The notes under the pieces were generated by a model. The model was not told the origin of the DNA, ran no database searches, and saw nothing but the letters and a program-made list of their open reading frames with translations. A DNA stretch of 64,000 bases. It comes from Parietaria judaica. Taxonomy: Eukaryota > Streptophyta > Magnoliopsida > Rosales > Urticaceae. A program made the translations under genes and the position numbers. The DNA is taken from NCBI GenBank assembly GCA_954871525.1, contig OX940861.1:34361201-34425200 (forward strand), read 5' to 3'. This document shows, one piece after another, positions 1 through 12,579 of the stretch; position 1 is the stretch's first letter, and the number at the start of each line of letters is the position of its first letter.

Positions 1-145
1 ATATTCGGTGTAAGAATAGGTGGCACTATTGACCAAGTTTACATATATGTAAAGGGAGCACTCTTTGAGTCCCATGGGGTTTCGAACCCGTGACCTCTTG
101 AATGGAGGTGTAGTGGTGTTACCACTTGGCCAAGTTTGCTTGGTT
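1..145 (-). repeat. tRNA-derived SINE (5' end at about 145)
   Basis: Read on the minus strand, the unit starts near 145 with an A-box-like stretch (TGGCCAAGTGGTAA, plus about 119-133). A B-box matching GGTTCGANNCC (GGTTCGAAACC, plus 78-88) follows about 35 bases on. The 3' part (CTTGGTCAATAGTGCCACC) matches the tails of the SINEs at 41509-41820 and 54464-54638, so they are one family. RNA polymerase III promoter boxes plus a shared non-tRNA tail define a SINE. It runs off the window start, so the tail end and target duplication cannot be seen. A degenerate tRNA gene is the alternative, but the shared tail argues against it. Confidence 0.72.
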
Positions 146-218
146 ATATAATGAGTATTAGTTGAGCAATATATTATACACACAAAGAAAGTTAGCGGAG
201 AAAAATAGATTTAAACAA

Positions 219-678
219 GGGTTAATGGCGGTAAAAATACCCAAAGTTTGGTCAAAGAACCCCTCGTGTACCCAAAGTCTAAAAGTGGTGGCAAAAGTAC
301 CCAAAGTCATATTTGGGGCATTGACCACTCCATTCTCGTAACACACTTAACTTTCCTGTTAACTCTGGCCCCATGGACAAACGTGGGTTGCTGAGACAAC
401 AATTTTTTGCCACGTGGATGAGCCCAAATCAGCCTCGTTTACGACAAAACAACGAATTAAACCCCCGATTGGGCTCGTCCACGTGGCAAAAAAAATTCCA
501 TGTCAGCCACCCACGTTTTTCCACGTGGCCAGAGATAACGAGTAAGTTAATTGCGTTACGAGAATGGAGTGGTCAACTCCCCAAATGCGACTTTGGGTAC
601 TTTTGCCACCACTTTTAAACTTTTGGTACACGAAGGGTTCTTTGACCAAACTTTGGATATTTTAACCGTCATTAACTC
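219..678. mobile_element. MULE-type MITE, 460 bp, 9-bp target duplication
   Basis: The ends are inverted repeats: GGGTTAATGGCGG at 219 and the complement of GAGTTAATGACGG ending at 678. Nearly the whole element folds on itself; GAATGGAGTGGTCAA and its complement occur in both arms. A perfect 9-bp duplication, TTTAAACAA, flanks it at 210-218 and 679-687. Nine-base duplications are typical of the Mutator superfamily. There is no transposase, so it would depend on an autonomous relative. The two short open frames inside are palindrome shadows. Confidence 0.85.
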
Positions 679-687
679 TTTAAACAA

Positions 688-2303
688 TACAAATGTAATA
701 TCGTGGTCAATTTTTTAACTCAATTTTTTATCAAATTCATGGTTTTTTTTTTTTTAAATCACAATGAACCAATTAAAGATTAGTGTGCCTCACGGCTCAC
801 GTTATATGGCATGACAAGTCAGAGTGCCACGTGACTGTTAATTAGAATCTGGTCATATAGAAAAGATTTGAGGAGTTAATAAGGCTTAAAAAGACCCCGC
901 CCGCATTGTCAATTGATTTCAAATCTAAATGAGCACCAGTCTAAAAATGAATTTGATCCACGACGAGGAGTACAAAAGCCTCTATTTCGAGAGACCATGT
1001 TAAAGATCCTAAGACGTGTGAGGTTAAAAATGTAATGCGTTAACTCTTTTTATTGTCAATTGGTTTTATTATTGAACGGCATAACGTGGCTGCATCAAAC
1101 GTGTTATGTTACATCTTCGTAAAATAAAGCATTTTTCCGTCTAATTTTTAACTCACATATGTAATGTACAATTTCAGTCAAAAAAATAAGTATTAAGGTA
1201 TAATATCAGTGAAACTTAAAAATTGTTTAACCTATTTGTTTAACCTATTAACAGAAGTTAAATATAGTATATACCTTATATTCTTGATTTTATCATGTGG
1301 CATGTTGGAACCGAATGAATTAGAACCAAGCATAGTCTCTTTCAGTGCTTTCGGGTAGAGCCGTAGAGCCAAAGGATAGATATGCAATTAATGTATATAT
1401 TATATAATATCACCGAATTTATTATCTAAACACAAAAATAATTTTGATTTCAACTAATTGTTTCGATTAGCGAAAAGAAGACAGATTGGCAGTGATGATG
1501 AGGCTAAAAAGTTGTGCGAAATTCATGTACTCAATTATATTATTGTTTTTCTTCGTAGGATTCACATTTTTTTTTAATTTGGTTTTCTATAACTTGTTCA
1601 ATATTCAACTATATCAGTTATACGAATTACGTTTTCATCTCATGCATATTTGTTTTTTTTTTTCTTATTCTTTTTAATATTTTTGCAATAAACTTTTCAC
1701 ATTCAATAAATAAAGTGTTTTACATATTATAAATATATCTAAAAAAACATTTACTTTCATATCGGAATGATTATTTCAATCAAAATGCACTAGTGCTTAA
1801 AAATTGGGATGCAATAAGTAATTATGTATAATTAAAAAGGTGTAGTAAAATATAAGAGATGTAAGAAGCGAATGAGTATTTAATTATTTATATATTTTTT
1901 GTTCTTATTAAATTTTATTTTCTTGGATCTTGTAAAGTGTACATTATACTATATAACTAAAACAAACGGCAAATTCACTGTAGACGCTACAGTAAAAATA
2001 AAACCAATTAACAATTGCCAAGTGTTCTTCTCTTATGCTTCCACGTTTTCCTTTTCTTTTCTTACTTTCTCCTCATCTCTATCTCTCTTTTTATCTTATT
2101 ATAATCCTATATATAATTAATATGGAGTGCAAAATAATACTGTTGTTTCCAGAGTGTTTATTTAACCAATCAAGAAGTAATATATGGGGTTTTAACATAA
2201 CACATGTCAAAGTAAAAAACAAAATGTCAGATTTTTCACTTTATATAAAAAATAAAAAATAAAAACCTCACTCTCTCTGCTTCTTTGGAGCTCTCTGACG
2301 TCA
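688..2303. other. AT-rich intergenic DNA
   Basis: No gene is supported. The DNA is AT-rich with short poly-T and poly-A tracts. The open frames of 60-75 codons are low-complexity (Phe, Leu, Ile and Tyr-rich) and resemble no family I know. Confidence 0.6.
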
Positions 2304-2312
2304 ATTTGGTTT

Positions 2313-3932
2313 GGGTTAATTGCGGCAAAAATACCCAACCTTTATAAATATTCTCCGATAGGTACCCAACCTCAATAAACGTAGGCAAAAGTACCCAACG
2401 TCACACTTTTGTCGCCGACCAACTAATGCCGTTAGGCACTGCCTACGTGGCCGTTAGGTTGTCTGATGTGAAATGCCACGTGGCCAAGATTGGGTACTTT
2501 TGCCGCCACGTGGCAAAAGGTTGCTACTTTTGCCGCCACGTGGCATTAAGAAAACAATTTTTTTATTTTTTCTTTCCCGTTAGCCTATATGTTTTTTGTT
2601 TTTTTTTTTACGTATATCAAACATGATCAAATAATTTTATAAAATATGTACTTATAAGAAAATATGTTATTTTTTTAAATAATCGAATAATTACTTAAAA
2701 TTATTAGTTTTAATTTATTTAAGAAAATCTTTCCCGTGGCACATATTTTTATTTTTATTTTTTTACATATGTTAAATATAATCAAATAATTTTATAAAAT
2801 ATGTTTTTATAAAAATATTTTTTTCTATATAATATCACGGGCATTTTAATATTAAAATTAAGTCATGATATGATTTTTGAAGACATATAGCATATATGAA
2901 ACTAAGGCATGATTAAAACAAATAATTGTATCAAATACGGTTCAAACTAAATTTAAACCGAAAGTTTGGTGATTGGTAAATATTATGTTTAACCTTATTA
3001 TTTTTTATTTTAAAGTGAAAAAAGAAAAACTAAAATATGCGTTAAGGTTAAAATATGCATATAACCAACCGCCGTATAATGTTTTTATCACTATCTGTTA
3101 AATATTGGGTTAATTGCAGCAAAAAAAGAAAAACTAAAATATGTTATTTTTCTTTTTTTCACTTTAAAACAAAAAATAATAAGGTTAAACATAATTTTTA
3201 CCAATCACCAAACTTTCGGTTTAAATTCAGTTTGAACCGTATTTGATACAATTATTTGTTTTAATCATGCCTTAGTTTCATATATGTTATATGCCTTCAA
3301 AAATCATATCATGCCTTAACTTTAATATTAAAATGTCCGTGATATTATATACAATAATGTTTTAGTTTCAAAATTTTAATATAATCTTTTCAAAAATTAT
3401 AAATTATTCCTGTAAGAAAAAAATATTTTTTTATAAAAATATATTTTATAAAATTATTTGATTATATTTAACATATGTAAAAAATAAAAATAAAAATATG
3501 TGCTACGGGAAAGATTTTCTTTGTAAATAAATTAAAACTAATAATTTTAAATAATTATTTGATTATTTAAAAAAATAACATATTTTTTTATAAGTACATA
3601 TTTTATAAAATTATTTGATCATATTTGAGATATATAAAAAAAATAAAAACATATTGGCTAACGGGAAAGAAAAAATTAAAAAAATATATTTTTTTAATGC
3701 CACGTGGCGGCAAAAGTATTCAACCTTTGGTTACGTGGCGGCAAAAGTACCCAACCTTTGGCCAAGTGGCATTCCACTTGAGACAGCCTAACGGCCACGT
3801 AGGCAGTGTCTAACGGCGTTAGTTGGTCGGCGACAAAAGTATGACGTATGGTACTTTTGCCTACGTTTATTGAGGTTGGGTACCTATCGGAGAATATTGA
3901 CAAAGGTTGGGTATTTTTGCCGCAACTAACCC
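2313..3932. mobile_element. MULE-type foldback element, 1.62 kb
   Basis: The element begins GGGTTAATTGCGGCAAAAAT and ends with the complement of the same sequence with one mismatch. The flanking 9-bp duplication ATTTGGTTT is perfect (2304-2312 and 3933-3941). The two arms are inverted copies over most of their roughly 800 bp: the arm around 2940-3040 is answered at 3150-3250, and the one around 2690-2800 at 3480-3600. A short unpaired centre lies near 3050-3120. No transposase is present. It shares the motif GGCAAAAATACCCAACCTTT with 6441-6930 and 30654-31126. Confidence 0.9.
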
Positions 3933-3941
3933 ATTTGGTTT

Positions 3942-4565
3942 TAGAGCTTCATTTAATTGTCTCGAAGATTTGCATTAGAATAATATTATACATGTATCTC
4001 TTCCTGAGACATGACCAAGTTTTTTAATATCAAGTGGTGTTTTCTTTTATCAAAGCCTAAAATAATATTTACAAAATTGCAAGTGCTTTCTTTCAACGCA
4101 AATGATAAAATAGCGCACCAATAAAAAAATGCATATTATTCACTAAATATATTTGGATGTGTGACAGCAAATATATGATGCATACGATACAGGAGAACTA
4201 CATTGTATATTATAGTTTACTATATAAATATATATATATATATATGATACATAAATATATTACAGTGTACAATTAAGGTTATGCTTTTGTAACAATTCGA
4301 ATTATTTTTATAAAAAAAAATCTAAAATTTAAACAAATTTAAGTTAAAATATCAATAAATTCTGAAAAATTTAAATTTTTTAGGTTTAGATTTATTTTCT
4401 TAAAACATTTAGTTGGAATCATTTAATTGTGAAAATATTTTAAAAAAATAATTAAATCTAAACCGAAAAATATCAAATTGCAAAGGGTTTTTCGTTACAT
4501 ATTAAAGTGTAACAAATATGTAACATCAATTGTTTTTACTTCTAAGTTTTAAAATAAGATAATTA

Positions 4566-4605
<40 letters not shown>

Positions 4606-4634
4606 TGTGGATTTGTAAAAATGAAGCAAGCTTT
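3942..4634. other. AT-rich intergenic DNA with (TA)n
   Basis: No gene is seen. A pure TA dinucleotide run occupies 4570-4602, with shorter TA runs near 4228-4245. Confidence 0.6.
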
Positions 4635-5406
4635 AGTTATATACGAGGTATATAACCCGTGCGTTTGCTAGGGATGATTTTTGTATATAATTTTAAGCAA
4701 TTTGATTATTATTTTTTCCGTGTTATCAGTGAATTTTTTTTAGGGTTCATTACATAATATCTATATGTAATTAGACTAAAAGAGCCGTCTACGTCATAGA
4801 AGTATCTTTTTATTTTTTTGAAAATTGCGTTAAGATTTCTACGGTATCAATTTCCAAAAAATAAGTATTTTTCATACATTTTTATGTATATTATATATGT
4901 ATATATAATTTATATACACATGCATTATTCCCTTAAGAAGAGTCTAGCATGCATTATTCCAATGACTTCTACGGTTTGTGGAGGTATCTTATCATTATTT
5001 AATTTTGTAGTGTAGAAGTCAGCCCATGCAACAAACTGCAACACTTTTAAAATATACGCCAAATTCTTCTTAATAGAATAATGCATCTTTATGTATATAT
5101 ATATAAAAATATATGTACGAAAAATATTTCTTTTTGGAAATAGATACCATATAAATCTCTTAATGAATGTTAATAAGAATTTTTTTTTAAAGAGATACTT
5201 TTATTATGTAGACTTATTTTTTGAACCAATTACATTTAAATATCATGTAACTAACTCTATAAAAGATTGACTAATAATACACACAAAATACAAATTACTT
5301 AAAAATTACACATAATTAAAAAATACAAAGCTATAAAATTTCTCTTGCTTAGAGAAAATAAAATATAACCCGCAGCAACCCGCGGGTTATAAACCTCGTT
5401 ATAACT
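4635..5406. mobile_element. Foldback/MITE-like element, 772 bp
   Basis: The termini are inverted: GTTATATACGAGGT with ATAACCCG near 4636 is answered by the complement, CGGGTTATAAACCTCG, near 5382-5400. The interior also folds: the block at 4845-4950 (TTTCCAAAAA, GCATTATTC) recurs inverted at 5060-5150. No clean target duplication was found, so the superfamily is unassigned. There is no coding sequence. Confidence 0.6.
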
Positions 5407-6010
5407 ATACACAATTAATACGACATTAACTAGATTACGGTCTCTAGATTCTATTGACACGATTTCCAAAATTTGCGGAGAATAAAATTATTCGTTTTGA
5501 GTGACGTTTTGTCCTTTCTCTATAAGAGTTGTACTCATATATAATTAATGGAAGTTGAGGTTCACTTCACACTAAATAATAAAAGCACAAATAAAACTTT
5601 TATGCTTTGTCTAAATGTAGTTCTACTCATAAGCAAACTTTATCCATGATGACAAACATTGAAATTAATTAATTATTGAACGTGGAAGTTTAATTTTTTT
5701 CGTTACCATTTTATTATATCTTTTAGTTGGACATGTATACACCTTGGTAGTATATTATACATGCATGAACACGGAAACTTTTGTGTATATATATAAGAGG
5801 CGAATATCATTTGTGGTTTCACCCAAGGTTTTAAATACCGCTTGTCGATGTCGTTTCGCATTTTTCGTTTTACGGATATATCGCTTGCCGATGGGTATGC
5901 CGCAGTGGCGAAGCTATAGAGGAATTATGGGGGACACGTGCCCACTCTCAATTCTCTATTTTTAATTTTTTATTAGTATTTTAATAGTCAAACTTGATGG
6001 TAGCTCATGT

Positions 6011-6036
6011 CCCCCCCCCCCCCCCCCCCCCCCCCC
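6011..6036 (+). repeat. Poly(C) tract, 26 nt
   Basis: An uninterrupted run of 26 C inside the nested hAT-like element. Similar runs occur at 19504-19530, 29780-29798 and 37720-37730. Confidence 0.95.
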
Positions 6037-6440
6037 ATAAATAGGGAAAAAAAATTAATTATACACTATATATATATATATATGAATACGTGTAAGATGT
6101 ATACTAACTAACCCATAGAAATAGGAACTAACCTCAACATTGATTTACGTGTGTATATTTTTAATGGGTACCCGTAGATATGGTGGAGCTAAATAAGCTA
6201 AAACATAGAACTAAGTTAACTGTTTATTTAATATATAGATGATAGATAACTTGATATACTCTTATGCTAGTGAATTTTTTTATACTGAATATCGATTAAT
6301 CATACAACTTATTTGTAATATTTTGTGGAATAATTATTATCTTTTTTAGAATTATTATTATTATTATCATCGTGTATTCGATACATAGTATGATAAATCC
6401 TTGAGATAAATTAAATGAATAAAAAAACCGTATACTAAAA

Positions 6441-6930
6441 GAGACAATACTTACGGCAAATATACCCAATCTTTGGTCAAACTTCCTCCTGTGTACCCAA
6501 CCTTTAAAATTGGCGGCAAAAGTACCCAACCAGCGTTGACTGTGACTTTGGCTAAAAAAGTTAACTTTTGCCGTTAGCATAGTACACGTGTACATGCCAC
6601 ATAAGCCACCCAAAATTTATTACTATCATTTTTAACTGAATTAATGGTTAAACTAATTGAATTAATCTATCTATCATATGAATCAACAAATTAATCAACA
6701 AATAATCTACCAAAACACACACATGAACTAATCAAATTTCATACGTATTAAACAACATTGAAAAAATATGTCATTGCAACGGCACGTGTACTATGCTAAC
6801 GGCAAAAGTTAACGTTTTTTAGCCAAAGACACAGTCAACGCTGGTTGGGTACTTTTGCCGCCAATTTTAAAGGTTGGGTACACGGGAGGAAGTTTGACCA
6901 AAGGTTGGGTATATTTGCCGTAATTATCCC
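6441..6930. mobile_element. MULE-family MITE, third level of a nest
   Basis: The right end is the complement of GGGATAATTACGGCAAATAT. The left end (from 6441) matches it with small changes. Both arms carry the family motifs for GGCGGCAAAAGTACCCAACC and the GTTAACTTTTGCCGTTAGC block. No 9-bp duplication is recognisable (ATACTAAAA against TTATGTTTA), so the copy is old or its left end has eroded. It is non-coding. Confidence 0.75.
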
Positions 6931-7189
6931 TTATGTTTAATATATATTAGTGCCCCTCCTAGTTGAAATAGCTAGCTTCGCCACTGGGTATGCCGATGGG
7001 CAAATCGTAAAAAAAGGACATACCGCATGCCGCATATACCGCACTTTTCGCATAGGCATACCGCATGCCGATGGGGTTTTCGACGAATATTCTGTAAAAA
7101 AATATTTGAGTATTTAAGCAAGATATTTATATAAGTTCAAAACTACATATTTAATAAATACAAGATATTTGTAACTTAAATATGTAGGT

Positions 7190-7510
7190 GAAATGTATAA
7201 TATTAAGTCACTTTATTAGTTGAAGTGTATAATATTAAGTCAAATTATTATGTGAAGTTAATATGTATGTTAATTAAGTGTGTAATATTAAGTGAATATG
7301 CATGTTAATTGTATATGTATGTTAACAAATTTAATATTAGTTGAAGTGTATAATAAATATTAAATGAATATGTATATTAAGCGTATATGTATGTTAGGTG
7401 AAGTTAATATGTATGCTATGTGTACAGTATTATTTAAAGTGTATAATATTAAGTTAAATTATTAGGTGAAGTGTATGTGTATGTTAAGTGTGAAGGTGTG
7501 GTATTAGTTG
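7190..7510 (+). repeat. Degenerate tandem repeats
   Basis: Short units around GTATAATATTAAGT and GTATATGTATGTTA recur many times with drift inside the hAT-like element. They do not look coding. Confidence 0.6.
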
Positions 7511-7982
7511 AATGAATAACAAAAAGCCCCACATTGATAGATGACAAGAGTTTAGTGATGTTTATATACCAAATATTAGAGACAAGGGCTTGGGCCCTTT
7601 GGGTCATAGGATTTTGTGGATGAGGGAGGACTCACACAAATGTTACAGCTCCACACGCGCGCGCTGCTGCCGCCGGCCGTGACGTGGTGGGATAGGGTGG
7701 AGTGGCTCTTGTGTGAGTATAATTATTTTTGTCGAAAGTTTAATTGGTATTTTTGCCGAAATCTACCAAAAATATGATTTTTTACCAAAATTCCAACCAA
7801 ATTTCGCAATTTTTACACTAAAAAACGACAAACGAATTTCCACACCTGTGCCCATGCGAATTTCGCGAAATTTGGTGAAACGACAGCGAAAGGGCACGAA
7901 TTTCGAACCGCATTTCCTCGAAAAATGAATTTCGAGCGAATTTTGCATGGAAATTCGCGATATTTTATACATTGGTTTCACC

Positions 7983-9203
7983 CTAAGGATTGTATCAGTA
8001 GTTTATATGATAGGTTTCTCATTTTGACTGAATTATTTCATGTTGAGTGATTTATAATTTTTTTTTTCTTTCACTAAGACGTGACCACCGATCCATTAAA
8101 TAAAGTATTAATCTCCCTGATTCTCAATAATGCCGATTTTTTCTTTTTATTTTGAAACAATTTACACCGTGTCAAGAAGTGTGTTTAATGTCTTCTTTAA
8201 TATTATCATCAATATGATAGAACGAAACTGCCAAGTCTTATTCAAACAGAAATTCTGGGCAATTGAGTTATATATAAGCTCTTACAGCAAGTGGGTTATA
8301 TAAATATATATATATATATATATAATATAATATATATATATATATAAGTGTGTGTGTAATTATGGCTTGGAAAATTATAGTACATAGTTATTAATTGGCA
8401 GGAAATATATTACATGCCCATTGAGATTTAAGGCATAGTGGCGACAAAATGCAGACACTATAAGTGTTTCCAATTTTGTCACCCACGACCGTCTTACTTC
8501 CTTTATTAACTCCCTTTTGTTTGTTTTCATTGTCTTAATTTCTCAATTGCCTCCAAAAATAAAATAATAATACTAATACTAATAATAAAAATAACAACTT
8601 CTTCTTTTTGGCATTCTATAAATAAATATTGTTTATGATCATCTAACAAATAATGAATCCTCGAAACTTTCTCAAGACTCGATTGGAATATTTGATGCAA
8701 TATTACACTTGTTTTTTTTCTTCTTCTTTTATTTCATCACACTCGTTAATAATAAAAATGAATTTTGATTATGCTCGTAATTTTGATTAAAATCACATCA
8801 TAATATAATGTCCAGATCCAAGATTAAATAAGATTGAGTAGTAATAGTAATAGTAATAGTCAAATTATAACAGAAGTTCAGCTCTTCTATAAACATTAGC
8901 TGCAAAAAGACATATTAAGCTTATTTATATGATGATTGATGTAGTGGATGTCGGCTATATATGATTATAGCCATGGAAAATAATTTATCTATCGTCATTG
9001 TTTATCGTAATATCCTTAAGAAGTGTAATATATATTTATTTTATGTCTCAAAATACTTCAAATAGAGGCTCAGGAGACCCGTTATAATCAACATGAAAGA
9101 GTACTCATCTCTTTTCTCTCCTTCAATTTTTATTTTTTATTTTTTTCATTTCGTATGTTCATTGCTGAATTCATCATTATTTTATAACAATCTATATCAA
9201 TAA
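7983..9203. other. AT-rich intergenic DNA with TA microsatellite
   Basis: No gene is supported. A TA-rich microsatellite lies at about 8304-8346, followed by TG repeats. Confidence 0.6.
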
Positions 9204-11416
9204 TCTATATATTATAAAAGGAGGAAATCACAAGTGATGTGGCACTCTATTATCAATGGATTGAGATTTCAATTTTTTTTAGAATTTTACAATTTCAAGA
9301 CACATTGTTATCAAATGATTGAGTTTTTCTTCTTTTACAACATTTTTGTATTTTTTTAAATCACAATACAATTATTGATTCATCATGTAATTTGTACGTT
9401 TCATGCTTCTTTCAATGTTGTGATTAATGGCTTTTAGTGCAATGTAGTGATTAATGTCTTTTAGTATTACCCTAAAAAAAATAACATATCGAATGAATAT
9501 CAAAAGACAAATGGACTACCCTTTTATATACATGCTTGCAAATTCTATAACCATGACTAATATAAAACCTAATTACCTTTTAGATGCATGCAAATTAGGA
9601 AAAATCGCAGGAGGCCATTTCTACATGCCTTTACCTCCACCTCTCGATATAAGGCAATCACTGAATTATGACGGCCCACGACAACGCGTAAGATGACCTA
9701 CCTCAACGCAATGTGAGAATCACCGAAGAACTTGACAACCTCACGTCACAAAAATCTTTATTCTCTATTTTCCTTTCTAAAACTATTGTTGTCTATTGTC
9801 CCAGGCGATGGTGCAGTCACTCTCAGGTCGGTATCAACGGCTTTTACTCCTCTCTGCCGAAAATCTTACAAAATGGTAACAAATATGGACTTTTGTTTAC
9901 TCTTTATATGTTTGTTTTTTTAACGTTCTTCATTTTCTGTTTGTTTTTATTTTATTTTTATTTTTTCGTTTGTTCTCAAGTGATTTACAAGTTTTCTTTC
10001 TATTTTATTTTTATCCTATTTAAACAAGCATGTAATTGTATATGTACATTTTATGAAGCTAATACAACTATTCCATAAAACTTTTTCTTACGTTTTATTT
10101 TATTTAAGCTCTCATGGAGTATTTTCACTATTATTTCTTCTATATATATATATATTTTTTTTTTCAGGTTGTATCGGACATATTATTTCAGTGAAGACCT
10201 TAATTAGAATCTATCTCGGGAGAAAGAAAGTATTATTTTGTGTCCTTCGGATTCGGCGATCATGGAGAGCTCGGTAACGATTTTCGAGGAAGCAACATGG
10301 AATTTTAAACCATTCTGTTCATGTTAGCATTTTTTTGTCTATTTCTCTCTTTTTTGGATATTGTTCTATTAGTACTTATTTTGTGTTTTTCGATATGATT
10401 TTTTGTCATGTGTATCTTTGCAAGTTTATATATGAACTAATCAAATAAAATCTCGCTTAGTTAATTTGGTGACTGTTTCAAAATTATTTTCTTTATTCAT
10501 ATGCGCTCTAAAAGAAAGTCAATATTTCAAAAGGCCAACTAATATGTTTATTAAGTTAGATCGTAATATATATAAATATATATATAGTCATAATATTATA
10601 AAAAAACAATTGATATGATCAAGATAATAAATTAAATTAAAAGAGCTCAAATACTTCAAGAAATTGCTTATATCGTTACTCATTCCTCTAATTTATTCAT
10701 TAATCTAATGCTTGAAAGAATCATTGGACTTCCCCATCAGAAACTCAATGCAATATTATAGTGTGTCATTAATAATTTATAAATGAGATTCTTGATGAAA
10801 GAAAAAAAAAATTCATATTGAGTTTAAAGTTGGCATATAAGTTCTGGACATAGAACTTGATGTATCACCTTAACATATATATATATATTGATTATGACTA
10901 TATAAGAACATAAAAAACGTATAAAAATGAAGCAATGGGCTATGTATGCACGCATTGGTAAAGTGATTCATAATTAAATTGGATTTTTTAAAAAATAGTA
11001 TGTATTAAGTTTATTTTAAATTGGTAAATTCTTTTAGCAAAAATCTATCTATATTTATATATTAAAGCATGATGACAAAGTTTTCTCAAAACCATTCTAT
11101 TATATTATATATACATGCTCAAATGCTAATTTTTTAGAATATTGAAATTAAAAAAAAAAAACTCATACCATTTATGATGAACACTATCAATTAATATATT
11201 AAAATCAAATACACACTTTTCATGTAATAAAATAAATATAAAATCAAGCTATATACAAATATATGTATATATATTTAACTATATGAAGTTATTATTAGTT
11301 TATGGAGAAGTGGACATATTATTTTTCATTTGAACAATTTTTTTTATTATTATTTATAATATTTTAATTTTAAACATTCACACGAATGTCATGCAGAGCT
11401 TTTTTTTCAGCTTATT

Positions 11417-11420
<4 letters not shown>

Positions 11421-11457
<37 letters not shown>
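11421..11457. repeat. (TA)n microsatellite
   Basis: A pure TA dinucleotide run within the Helitron-like element. Confidence 0.95.
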
Positions 11458-11460
<3 letters not shown>

Positions 11461-12351
11461 AGAGAATTCCTTATTTTTTTTTAGATTGTATATAGATTTC
11501 ACATAAAAAAATCCTACTTGCAATTATTTTTATATCTATTTATTGTCTCTTTATACCCTTTAAACTCTAATAACAAAATTAGTATTGAATTTTGATAGCC
11601 ATAATTGCATTAATAAAAAAACGTTTGATCATAAAGGAAGAATTCCAAAGAGCTCATGCTAGAGTACACTTCAGTAGAATTTCAAAGGGTACATTCCAAC
11701 ATAAAAAACCAAACATCAAGACCCCACACATCCTCTCTCGCTGGTTTCTTTGTCCGCCGCAATATCGTTGTTGACTCTCCATCGCAGCCTCGCTCCGTCG
11801 TACATCATCGAGTGGTCGCCCGGTCACTCTCTTTCTCTATCGTCGCCTCACTTAGGAAGATGGATGTTTTAAGTTTTCTTATGATGTCTTCTCCGTGTTC
11901 TTTGTTTCATTTCGTCTTACAGTATGTGATATTTGTAGATATATATATATGGTACCCGAATTTCATACTTCCGTAATCATCAAATGATCAGGTGACAATC
12001 TGTTTCCTTTCAATATACAGACTCTTCGTATAAAAGCAATGCCTTTGTGTAAATTATATTATGAAATTGATAGATATTGTTTTCAGATATTGATCATTCT
12101 TTGTCCCTATGCACTTCAAATTTGATTATAGCAATAATTTTTCTTCATTTTCTCTCTAGCATTATACTTTTAGTCGCACAAATTATTTGAAATGAGTTTT
12201 TATAAACTTGATTCGTATAAAGGGCTACTTGAAGATTCAAGATGAACGAGAGAGATTGGCTGCTTGCTTTTATTATTGTCTTTTTTTTTTTATAATTTAA
12301 ACTTTGTTTTTTGTTTTTAACCGATTGAATTGTTTCATTTACTGTTGATTA

Positions 12352-12579
12352 GGAGTGGACACAATCAAGAATAAGAGTAGACATACTCCAAGAGCTTATA
12401 AAGGTTGAATATTGTGCTTTATATATACAGATTTTATTGTTTTGTTTTTTCTTTTCTAAATCTGATTTTTTGTTTTGTTTTTTTTAGTTCTTTACTGAGA
12501 TTTTATGTGTGTTTTATTTGCAGTTGATTAAGAGAGAAGAAAAAGCGACGAATGGAGCTTTTGAGGAATATGCTTATGA
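12352..12579 (+). pseudogene. Possible captured exon pair in Helitron-like element
   Basis: Two short open stretches look like exons. The first (about 12352-12403) reads EWTQSRIRVDILQELIK and ends at AAG|GTTGAA. The second follows TTTGCAG at about 12523 and reads LIKREEKATNGAFEEYAYE. A T-rich, intron-like stretch lies between them. I do not recognise the parent gene. Helitrons often capture exons, so capture is a reasonable inference, but chance open frames remain possible. Confidence 0.3.

Larger units (their letters stand above)
5903..6986. mobile_element. hAT-like element nested in 5824-7974
   Basis: The element begins CAGTGGCGAAGCTAT and ends with AGCTTCGCCACTG, an inverted repeat of the CAGTGGCG type common on plant hAT elements. 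The flanks GGTATGCCG (5894-5902 and 6987-6995) are identical over 9 bases, one more than the usual 8. It holds a 26-C run and, inside that, a MULE-MITE (6441-6930). There is no transposase. Confidence 0.75.
5824..7974. mobile_element. hAT-like non-autonomous element, 2.15 kb, with nested insertions
   Basis: The ends are imperfect inverted repeats: CAAGGTTTTAAATA at 5824 and the complement of CAATGTATAAAATA ending at 7974. A perfect 8-bp duplication GTTTCACC flanks it (5816-5823 and 7975-7982). Eight-base duplications with CA...TG termini fit hAT elements, and 16799-18137 has the same architecture. No transposase frame is visible. A second element (5903-6986) is inserted near the left end. A short GC-rich segment near 7655-7695 is of unknown origin. 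Confidence 0.75.
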
